A stretch of 12,437 bases of DNA from an uncultured Oscillospiraceae bacterium (GTDB lineage: Bacteria; Bacillota; Clostridia; Oscillospirales; Oscillospiraceae), in the NCBI GenBank assembly GCA_947628265.1, contig CANQZF010000026.1:1-12437 (forward strand). The letters run 5' to 3'. The notes under the pieces were generated by a model. The model worked only from the letters and a program-made list of their open reading frames with translations. It ran no database searches and had not been told where the DNA came from. Below are positions 5,836-10,701 of this stretch, in pieces. The position numbers and the translations under genes are program-made. Positions within the stretch are counted from its first letter, which is position 1. Every line of letters starts with the position of its first letter.

Positions 5836-5890
5836 GGACGGGCCGGCACGGTGCACCCAAGGGCATTCCCTTCGGTCATCCGGCCCCTAC
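5836..5890 (-). repeat. GTAGGGGCCG repeat, long form (copy 1)
   Basis: On the minus strand it starts GTAGGGGCCGGATG, contains the hairpin AAGGG/CCCTT with the segment GGAATGCCCTTGGGTGCACC, and ends GCCGGCCCGTCC. A near-identical 53-bp copy lies at 9571-9623 on the + strand; the inner GGAATGCCCTTGGGTGCACC is identical in both. Confidence 0.85.
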
Positions 5891-5893
5891 GGC

Positions 5894-5923
5894 AAAAAAT
5901 GAAGGGCGGGTAAAAACCCGCCC
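5894..5923 (-). terminator. Terminator of the MFS transporter gene
   Basis: On the minus strand GGGCGGGT/ACCCGCCC (5904-5911 with 5916-5923, loop of four) is followed by TTCATTTTTT (5894-5903). It starts 10 bases after the stop codon at 5934. The stem resembles the GGGCGGGTT hairpins of the nearby repeats, so a repeat may have been adopted as terminator. Confidence 0.75.
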
Positions 5924-5933
5924 GCAGTATATT

Positions 5934-7085
5934 TTATTTCCCCGTTATCCTCGTAAGCTGTGCGTGGGTGAGCAGCATCAGGACCGCGATGATCAGCAAA
6001 AACGGGGGATAGAGGGAGACGGAGACGCGGCCGGCCAGGAGGCCGAAGGTTGGGGGGATGAGGGCGGAGCCGCAGTAGGCGGCGGCCATCTGGACGCCGA
6101 TGATGGACTGGGACCGCTCCGCCCCGAAGAGGACGGGGGTGGAGTGGATCATGCAGGGGTACACCGGCGCGCACCCCAGGCCCAGAGCCACGAGCCCTGC
6201 GGCGGCGGGGTACCGTCCCAGGGGGAGGAGCAGCGACGCCGCGCCCAGGGCGGCTAAAATCCCGCCGAAGCGGATGAGCTGCCGGTCCTCGAACCGGGCG
6301 GTGAGAAAGCCGTTCAAAAACCGGCCCCCGGTGATGCCCAGGTAAAATAGCCCCGCCCAGGACGCCGCCGTGGCCTCGTCAAGACCTTTTGCCACAACAA
6401 GGTAGCTGGCGGCCCAGAGCCCGGAGGTGCTCTCCAGGGCGCAGTAGCAGAAAAAGGTGACGGCGACGGCCTTGACCCCCGGGATGGCCACAACCTCCGA
6501 AAGCCTCATGCCTCTCCCGGAGGGTTTGTCACCGTCACCGTCTCCCTTTTTCCACAGGGGGAGGGAGAAAAAGAGGACCGCCGTCAGGAGGACCTGCAAA
6601 ACGCCTACGATCCGGTACCCCACGGGCCAGGTAAAGCGGGTCAGCGCCGCGCCCATGATGTACGGCCCCGCCGCCGCGCCGATGCCCCACATGCAGTGGA
6701 GCCAGCTCATGTGGCGACTGGGATAATGGAGGGCCACATAGTTGTTGATGGCGGCGTCCACAGCCCCGGCCCCCAGGCCGTAGGGGACAGCCATAAGGCA
6801 CAGCATGGGGAAGCTCCGGCACAGGGAAAAGCCGAAGAGCGCCGCCGCCGTGAGCCCCACGCTGAGGGCCGTCACGTTGCCCGCGCCCAGCCGCCGGGTG
6901 AGCCTGTCGGAGTTTACGCTGGACACGATGGTCCCAAGGCATATGATGGCGGAGATCACCCCGGCCCAGCCGATGCGTGCCCCCATCTCGGGGTACATGG
7001 TGGGCCAGGCCGCCCCCAGGAGCGCGTCGGGGAGGCCCAGGGAGATAAAGGAGAGATAAATAACGGCTAAAAGCAGATTTGCCAT
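5934..7085 (-). CDS. Major facilitator superfamily transporter
   Basis: A 383-residue membrane protein with about 12 hydrophobic segments in two groups of six, split by a hydrophilic loop at residues 177-198 (WKKGDGDGDKPSGRG). The first half has an MFS motif-A-like loop NSDRLTRRLGAGN (58-70) and a YGLGAGAVDAAINNYVA stretch (102-118) followed by SWLHCMWGIGAAAGPYI, as in sugar- or FHS-type MFS carriers common in Clostridia. The substrate cannot be told from sequence. The start chosen is the ATG at 7085, which gives MANLLLAVIYLSFISLG and places the first membrane helix at the N-terminus. The open frame upstream lies inside the aminotransferase gene. Only 10 bases separate it from that gene and the SD is weak (GGGGAAAGTG region), suggesting translational coupling. 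A paired export or uptake role for the aminotransferase substrate is inference. Confidence 0.92.
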   Translation of the reverse strand: MANLLLAVIYLSFISLGLPDALLGAAWPTMYPEMGARIGWAGVISAIICLGTIVSSVNSDRLTRRLGAGNVTALSVGLTAAALFGFSLCRSFPMLCLMAVPYGLGAGAVDAAINNYVALHYPSRHMSWLHCMWGIGAAAGPYIMGAALTRFTWPVGYRIVGVLQVLLTAVLFFSLPLWKKGDGDGDKPSGRGMRLSEVVAIPGVKAVAVTFFCYCALESTSGLWAASYLVVAKGLDEATAASWAGLFYLGITGGRFLNGFLTARFEDRQLIRFGGILAALGAASLLLPLGRYPAAAGLVALGLGCAPVYPCMIHSTPVLFGAERSQSIIGVQMAAAYCGSALIPPTFGLLAGRVSVSLYPPFLLIIAVLMLLTHAQLTRITGK

Positions 7086-7095
7086 GTCTTTAAGG

Positions 7096-8268
7096 TCACT
7101 TTCCCCGGTTTTTCGCGGCCAGGTAACCCCGGACCACCGCCTCCAGGCCCTTTTCCAGCTGGGCGCGGGGACAGGCGATGTTGAGCCGCACAAAGCCGTC
7201 GTCGCCGTAGCGGAGGCCGTCGTTCAAAATGGCCCCCTCTTTCGTCATGGCGCGACACAGCTCCACGGAGCCCACGCCGGAGGCGGAGGTGTCCAGCCAC
7301 ATGAGGTAAGTCCCCTCCAGGGGCGTGACCTTCACCTCCGGGAGGTGTTCCGCTATGTAGTCCGAGACCAGTTTGGCGTTTTTCGCAAGGTATTCGTTCT
7401 GCTCGTCGCACCATTTCGCGCACAGGCGGTAGGCGGCCTCGCAGGCAACGAGGCCTAAATTGTTGGGCGTCTCGATGTGGAACTGCTGCTGCCAGGTGAC
7501 AAGCTTATTGCGAAGGGCCCCGCTGGGGATGACGGCGTTGGAGCACTTTAGCCCCGCCACGTTGAAGGTCTTGCTGGGGGCGGTGAGGACGATGATATTC
7601 TCCGGCGTCCCGGCAAGGCCGGCGGTGAAGTGGGCGTGCCCCGGCATCAGGATGTCCCAGTGGATCTCGTCGGACACAAGGAGCGTCCCGTACTTTTGGC
7701 AGAGCTCCGCCACACGCGTGACCTCGTCACGGGTCCAAACCCGCCCCACGGGGTTGTGGGGGGAGCAGAGGATCATCATTTTCACCCCGGATCTGAGGTC
7801 CCGCTCCAGGTCCTCAAAATCCATGGTGTACCGAAGGTCCTCCCCCCGGATAAGGCGGTTTTCCGCAAGCGACCGACCCGCCGCCTTGACCACGCCGGCG
7901 AAGGGGTCGTAGACCGGGGTCTGGATGAGGACCTTATCCCCGGGGGCGGTGAACGCCCGGACAAGATTGGCAATCTCCGACACTACCCCCGTGGCGGGGA
8001 CGATCCAATCGGGGTCGATCTCCCACCCGTGGCGGGTCCTGAACCAGTCCGCCACGGCCTCACGGTAGGAGGGGGTGGGGTCCACATATCCGAAGACGCA
8101 CCGGCGGACGGCGTCGCACAGCGCCTCCGTAAGCTCCGGCGGGGAGAAGTAGTCGGAGTCGGCGATCCAGAAGGGCAGGGCCTGGGGGTTTTGGAAGGCG
8201 GAGCCCCGCAGGTCCCATTTTATAGCGCCGGACCCCGCGCGGGGGGCGGGCGTGTCAAAATCGTACAT
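7096..8268 (-). CDS. MalY/PatB-type PLP-dependent aminotransferase or C-S lyase
   Basis: A 390-residue fold-type I PLP enzyme. Visible motifs are ADSDY (36-40) near the N-terminus, SPHNPVGRVW (169-178) with the PLP-contacting Asn172, VSDEIHWDI (198-206) with Asp200, the Schiff-base lysine Lys233 in APSKTFNVAGLK (230-241), and FVRLNIACPR (359-368) with the carboxylate-binding Arg361. The DEIHWD and SKTFNxAGL patterns match the MalY/PatB subgroup, many of which are cystathionine beta-lyases and some aminotransferases; the two cannot be separated by eye. The length is normal for the family. The ATG at 8268 has AGGTGA 6 bases upstream. It has its own promoter and is followed 10 bases later by an MFS carrier, so a two-gene operon is likely. 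A cytoplasmic role in sulfur amino acid metabolism is plausible but not shown. Confidence 0.93.
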   Translation of the reverse strand: MYDFDTPAPRAGSGAIKWDLRGSAFQNPQALPFWIADSDYFSPPELTEALCDAVRRCVFGYVDPTPSYREAVADWFRTRHGWEIDPDWIVPATGVVSEIANLVRAFTAPGDKVLIQTPVYDPFAGVVKAAGRSLAENRLIRGEDLRYTMDFEDLERDLRSGVKMMILCSPHNPVGRVWTRDEVTRVAELCQKYGTLLVSDEIHWDILMPGHAHFTAGLAGTPENIIVLTAPSKTFNVAGLKCSNAVIPSGALRNKLVTWQQQFHIETPNNLGLVACEAAYRLCAKWCDEQNEYLAKNAKLVSDYIAEHLPEVKVTPLEGTYLMWLDTSASGVGSVELCRAMTKEGAILNDGLRYGDDGFVRLNIACPRAQLEKGLEAVVRGYLAAKNRGK

Positions 8269-8297
8269 TTTCTGTCACCTCACGGGATTTTTCACCT

Positions 8298-8326
8298 ATT
8301 GTAGCACGGGATGACGAAAATGTAAA
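8298..8326 (-). promoter_or_regulatory. Sigma-A promoter of the aminotransferase-MFS operon
   Basis: On the minus strand TTTACA (8321-8326, five of six) and TACAAT (8298-8303, five of six) are 17 bases apart. The expected transcription start is near 8290, about 22 bases before the start codon. It lies just after the ATPase stop, with no terminator in between, so some read-through from the ATPase is also possible. Confidence 0.82.
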
Positions 8327-8341
8327 CGGGAAAGAGCGCCC

Positions 8342-9397
8342 TCACGCCTCCAAAAGGGCCTCGATGTGGCGCTGCGTCAGGCGCGTGACGCCCTCAAAAT
8401 CGGTGTTGGGGATGTAGTGGGACTCCAGCTCGTCGTGGAGGGCCTTGGCACGTGCGAGGGCCAGCGTGACCTCCGCTAAAATAGGCTCCCGGAGCTTGCT
8501 CATCCGGCGGTTTTCCGCCTTGATGGCGGGCAGGGCCTCCTTATCCGGCAGGGCGTCTAACCTCAGATGCCGGTAGGGGCGGCCGGGGTAGGGACAGCGG
8601 GCGGTCTGGGTCACGAGAGCAAGGCCCAGCTCCGGGATCAGCAGATGCTCCGTGCGCTTTGGAAAGAGGGGCGACTGACAGCGGATGGCGGCAAAGCCCC
8701 GCTCCTCGGCGGCCTGGGCCGCCGCCTCCACCGCCAGAGCCCCCAGCCCCAGGTCGTTATCCAGCACGTAGACCCGCTCACAGAGGGCCTCCACCGTGTC
8801 CCAGAGGCACAGATACCCCCTGGCGGTGTAGGCCGAGAGGAACCGCCTTTTGGAGCCGCCACCGTCCCCCGCGCCCCGCAGCTCCCGCCGGATGACCCCC
8901 TGGGCCCGCCGCGCGGCGCTAAAGACCGCCTCCTCCGGGAGGGCCGGGCCGGAGCTGAGGGCCGCGACGCCGGAGAGGAGCCGGAAGGCCCTGGCGTACT
9001 GGGCCTTGTAGCCCTGGGTGAGCCGCCCGATCTCCTCCCGGTCCCGGGTGAGCGCCCCGGCGTCATAGAAGGCCCCCAGGTTCACATACCTTGCCTGGGC
9101 CCCGGCCAGCCTGGGCTCGATGACGTGGGGGGAGGTTCCGTCCACCCAGGCCATATGGCGCTCCGGGACATACACCCCGTCGAGACTGTCCGGGTCGCCG
9201 GAGCAGTGGATGTACTCTACAGCGTACCCGGCCTCCTCCGCCGCCCTGCCCACGGCTTTCATGAGGGTGGATTTCCCGCACCCCGGCCCGCCCTTTAAAA
9301 TGTAGAGGACGTCCTTTTTCGCGTCGGTGAAGTCGTCATAGAGCGAGTAAAACCCCCCGGGCGCGTTAGCGCCCAGGAAAAAGCGTGATGAAGCCAT
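8342..9397 (-). CDS. P-loop ATPase of the PRK06851 type, second half lacking Walker A
   Basis: A 351-residue protein with Walker A GGPGCGKST at 36-44 in an N-terminal unit (RFFLGANAPGGFYSLYDD, then LKGGPGCGKSTLMKAVG, EYIHCSGDPDSLDGVYVPE and SPHVIEP). A second unit at about 185-265 repeats the layout (RRFLSAYTARGYLCLWD, then VYVLDNDLGLGALAVEA, AAIRCQSPLFPKR and HLLIPELGLALVT), indicating an internal duplication. In the second unit the Walker A position reads DNDLGLGALA and has no GKS/T. The family, as I recall it, often has two P-loops, so this copy is probably one-sided. Its cellular role is unknown. The C-terminal helix region ESHYIPNTDFEGVTRL is family-typical. The ATG at 9397 has AAAGGAG 7 bases upstream. 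No clear promoter is seen. It lies upstream of the aminotransferase on the same strand, but a functional link is not evident. Confidence 0.85.
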   Translation of the reverse strand: MASSRFFLGANAPGGFYSLYDDFTDAKKDVLYILKGGPGCGKSTLMKAVGRAAEEAGYAVEYIHCSGDPDSLDGVYVPERHMAWVDGTSPHVIEPRLAGAQARYVNLGAFYDAGALTRDREEIGRLTQGYKAQYARAFRLLSGVAALSSGPALPEEAVFSAARRAQGVIRRELRGAGDGGGSKRRFLSAYTARGYLCLWDTVEALCERVYVLDNDLGLGALAVEAAAQAAEERGFAAIRCQSPLFPKRTEHLLIPELGLALVTQTARCPYPGRPYRHLRLDALPDKEALPAIKAENRRMSKLREPILAEVTLALARAKALHDELESHYIPNTDFEGVTRLTQRHIEALLEA

Positions 9398-9570
9398 ACA
9401 CGAACTCCTTTTATAAAATTACTCACCCATAACTATGCCTCAAAGATACCAAACGACCCGGAAAAAGGTTGCGATAAATCGAAAATTGCTTGTAAACCGG
9501 AAAAGGGCCGCCCGGGTGTGCGGCCCGTACGGAAGTTAAGCGGCGAACCAAAACAGGCGCAAAACTGACC

Positions 9571-9623
9571 GTAGGGGCCGAGACCCGCAGGAATGCCCTT
9601 GGGTGCACCTGGCCGGCCCGTCC
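9571..9623 (+). repeat. GTAGGGGCCG repeat, long form (copy 2)
   Basis: It starts GTAGGGGCCGAGAC, shares GGAATGCCCTTGGGTGCACC with copy 1 at 5836-5890, and ends GGCCGGCCCGTCC. The two copies differ mainly in the first 20 bases and by two bases before the final GGCCGGCCCG segment. The orientation is opposite to copy 1. Confidence 0.85.
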
Positions 9624-9711
9624 CGGATGAGCAGAGCGCCGAAATAGACACCGTAGGGGCCGCCTCTCTTGGCGGCCCGTGCCCGGACGACAAAGCGCCA
9701 GCCCTCCCGCC

Positions 9712-9736
9712 GTAGTGGCCGCCGCCCACGGCGGCC
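9712..9736 (+). repeat. GTAG hairpin, variant GTAGTGG
   Basis: GTAGT is followed by GGCCGCCG (9717-9724) and CGGCGGCC (9729-9736), an 8-bp perfect stem with loop CCCA. It has the same layout as the unit 60 bases upstream, with different stem sequence. Confidence 0.75.
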
Positions 9737-9770
9737 CATCTCTCGATAACGTACACATCAAAATAAACGC

Positions 9771-9815
9771 GCCATCCCCGAAAAAGAATTTTCGCCGCAA
9801 AATTTTTTATCGGGG
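9771..9815 (+). repeat. CGCCGCAAAA palindrome repeat, copy B (internally deleted)
   Basis: It matches copy C at 10091-10175 on both sides (CCATCCCCGAAAAAG, TTTTCGCCGCAAAATTTT, then TTATCGGG) but lacks about 41 internal bases carrying the second arm of the palindrome and the small hairpin. The junction lies in a T run, as expected for slippage between short repeats. Confidence 0.8.
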
Positions 9816-9837
9816 CGTGCGCAGAAAATCGGGGGGC

Positions 9838-9863
9838 GGGCCGATGTGGTCATCGGCCCCTAC
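9838..9863 (-). repeat. GTAG hairpin in inverse orientation
   Basis: On the minus strand GTAG is followed by GGGCCGATG and CATCGGCCC (9851-9859 with 9838-9846), a 9-bp perfect stem with a four-base loop. It shares GTAGGGGCCG and CGGCCC with the other units while the inner stem differs and stays paired. Confidence 0.8.
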
Positions 9864-10030
9864 GACGTGTAGGATAGATTTATACGTTGATTTTGACGTA
9901 TGCATTATCGAGGGCGGGCCGCCAAGAGAGGCGGCCCCTACAGCGTTGGTCGGGGGTAGTGCGGAAAACGGGAGTCGGCCATGGGCAGCCAGGCGTTGTG
10001 CGTTGATTGCGGGTCCGGATGAAAATTGAG

Positions 10031-10060
10031 GGACGGGTCGCCGTCCCCGGCGACCCGTCC
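10031..10060. repeat. 12-bp perfect hairpin
   Basis: GGACGGGTCGCC (10031-10042) and GGCGACCCGTCC (10049-10060) pair fully around GTCCCC. No GTAG tag and no T tract are present. It lies 20 bases before copy C of the palindrome repeat. Confidence 0.75.
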
Positions 10061-10090
10061 CTTGACTTACATTTCACCCCCAAATCAACG

Positions 10091-10175
10091 CACCATCCCC
10101 GAAAAAGGTTTTCGCCGCAAAATTTTGCGGCGAATGATTTGATATGCGGCGTAAGCCGCAAACCTTTTTATCGGG
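10091..10175 (+). repeat. CGCCGCAAAA palindrome repeat, copy C (full length)
   Basis: The outer arms CCCGAAAAAGGTTTT (10098-10112) and AAACCTTTTTATCGGG (10160-10175) are inverted with a one-base bulge. Inside are a 24-bp perfect palindrome (10111-10134, centred on AAAATTTT) and a small hairpin TGCGGC/GCCGCA (10145-10160, loop GTAA). The unit can fold into a three-stem structure. Copies at 5755-5818 and 9771-9815 are partial. Confidence 0.85.
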
Positions 10176-10200
10176 ACGGGCGTGGAAAATCGAGGGTTTT

Positions 10201-10228
10201 TAGTGAATAGTGAATAGTGAAAAGTGAA
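10201..10228 (+). repeat. 7-bp tandem repeat, four units of TAGTGAA
   Basis: The units are TAGTGAA three times, then AAGTGAA. This is the inverse of the array at 5288-5315. In both, the A/T-rich side (TAAAAA when read as TTCACTA) borders a palindromic element. Confidence 0.9.
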
Positions 10229-10262
10229 GAGGTGGGGCCGCCTACCGCACCCGGTGGACGCG

Positions 10263-10297
10263 AAAACGCCCCGGCGGCGCTGTCGCGTCGTCGGGGC
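10263..10297 (-). terminator. Probable spoIIID terminator
   Basis: On the minus strand a 30-base hairpin (10268-10297) has GCCCCG/CGGGGC at its base, two A-C mismatches and a GACA loop, followed by GTTTT (10263-10267). It starts 17 bases after the spoIIID stop. The T tract is short. An outer pair GGGGCCGCC/GGCGGCCCC (10234-10242 with 10304-10312) encloses it. Confidence 0.65.
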
Positions 10298-10313
10298 TTT
10301 CCGGGCGGCCCCC

Positions 10314-10568
10314 TCAGGGGACATCCTTTTTGTATTTCCTCCTTGTGGCAAGGCCGCCTCTTATGTGGCGCTCGGACTTGTTGAAGTCCAGGACGCCCTT
10401 GACCTCCTCGTAAAGCGGCTCGTTGACGCGCCGGAGGCGGTCGGAAATGTCCTTATGTACCGTGCTCTTGGATACCCCGAAGTGTTTTGCGGCGGCGCGG
10501 ACGGTGGCGCGGTTTTCTACTATGTACCGGGCTAAGCTGACGGCCCGCTTCTCGATGTTGCTCCTCAA
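10314..10568 (-). CDS. spoIIID: Sporulation transcriptional regulator SpoIIID
   Basis: SpoIIID is a small DNA-binding regulator of mother-cell gene expression during endospore formation. Read from TTG at 10568 the protein has 84 residues. It contains the hallmark RYIVENRATVRAAAKHFGVS, a helix-turn-helix, followed by KSTVHKDISDRL and the basic C-terminal segment KSERHIRGGLATRRKYKKD. These match Bacillus SpoIIID nearly position by position, apart from a shorter C-terminus. The TTG start aligns with the Bacillus start (LRSNIEKR with MHDYIKER) and has GGGAG 8 bases upstream. Two GTG codons at 10577 and 10574 are also in frame but sit too close to that SD. It is divergent from the helicase gene. 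This identification is one of the safest in the window and implies a spore former. Confidence 0.95.
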   Translation of the reverse strand: MRSNIEKRAVSLARYIVENRATVRAAAKHFGVSKSTVHKDISDRLRRVNEPLYEEVKGVLDFNKSERHIRGGLATRRKYKKDVP

Positions 10569-10602
10569 TATCACCACTCCCGATCAAAACAATGAGCAAT
10601 AA

Positions 10603-10631
10603 AATCTATGTGCTGTGTAGAAAGTTTAGAC
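10603..10631 (-). promoter_or_regulatory. Possible sigma-E promoter of spoIIID
   Basis: On the minus strand GTCTAAA (10625-10631), 14 bases, then CATAGATT (10603-10610) resembles the sigma-E pattern (ATA-containing -35, CATACA-T -10). Bacillus spoIIID is transcribed by sigma-E. The -35 match is poor, so this is a candidate only. Confidence 0.35.
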
Positions 10632-10642
10632 CAATGGGGCGT

Positions 10643-10671
10643 TTGACAGGGGGCTTTGGCGGTAGTATAAT
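10643..10671 (+). promoter_or_regulatory. Perfect-consensus sigma-A promoter of the helicase gene
   Basis: TTGACA (10643-10648) and TATAAT (10666-10671) match consensus at all 12 positions with the optimal 17-base spacer. Transcription should start near 10678, 24 bases before the ATG. It is read away from spoIIID; its -35 box lies within about 35 bases of the spoIIID promoter region. Confidence 0.92.
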
Positions 10672-10701
10672 TGCGGTATCTTTATTTGGGGAGGCGGCGG
10701 A

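Larger units (their letters stand above)
5255..5893. other. Gene-free, repeat-packed intergenic region
   Basis: No reading frame here has a plausible start with an SD or a recognisable product. Almost the whole length is built from palindromic or tandem units placed end to end: a 7-bp tandem repeat, an inverted GTAG-hairpin pair, two hairpin-tipped MITE-like elements, a lone 7-bp hairpin (5589-5605), a CGCCGCAAAA palindrome element and a GTAGGGGCCG repeat. Several families recur in the second desert at 9398-10233. The stretches without obvious structure are short, for example 5430-5475. Confidence 0.8.
9653..9941. repeat. Composite unit bounded by 27-bp perfect inverted repeats
   Basis: The left end 9653-9679 (GTAGGGGCCGCC..., itself a hairpin of GGGCCGCC/GGCGGCCC with loop TCTCTT) is the exact reverse complement of 9915-9941. 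The 235 bases between hold another GTAG hairpin at 9712-9736, a CGCCGCAAAA element at 9771-9815 and an inverse GTAG hairpin at 9838-9863. No gene lies inside. Confidence 0.85.
9398..10233. other. Second gene-free, repeat-rich intergenic region
   Basis: About 840 bases with no credible coding frame. The first 100 bases carry the leader of the ATPase gene and a hairpin GGGCCGC/GCGGCCC (9507-9528). The rest holds GTAGGGG hairpins in both orientations, two copies of the CGCCGCAAAA element, a 12-bp perfect hairpin and a 7-bp tandem array. The repeat families are those of 5255-5893, several in inverted orientation. The stretch 9942-10030 shows no clear structure. Confidence 0.8.

Noticed and set aside
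5823..6257. A + strand open frame starting in the repeat region
   Set aside because: It starts inside a GTAGGGGCCG repeat, crosses the MFS terminator and is antisense to the MFS gene.
8573..8580. A GTAGGGGC string inside the ATPase gene
   Set aside because: It falls in codons of a conserved-looking stretch (PYPGRPYRHL) and is not followed by a stem-loop like the intergenic units, so it is taken as chance.
9411..9418. TATAAA as a -10 box for the ATPase gene
   Set aside because: It runs directly into the AAAGGAG ribosome binding site, leaving no room for a transcription start before the SD.
9423..9800. Minus-strand open frames (up to 125 codons) in the repeat desert
   Set aside because: They translate through several hairpin repeats, have Arg/Gly/Pro-rich composition and match no family.
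5255..10233. A CRISPR array
   Set aside because: Repeats are palindromic, of varied length and spacing, with no regular spacer pattern and no cas genes.
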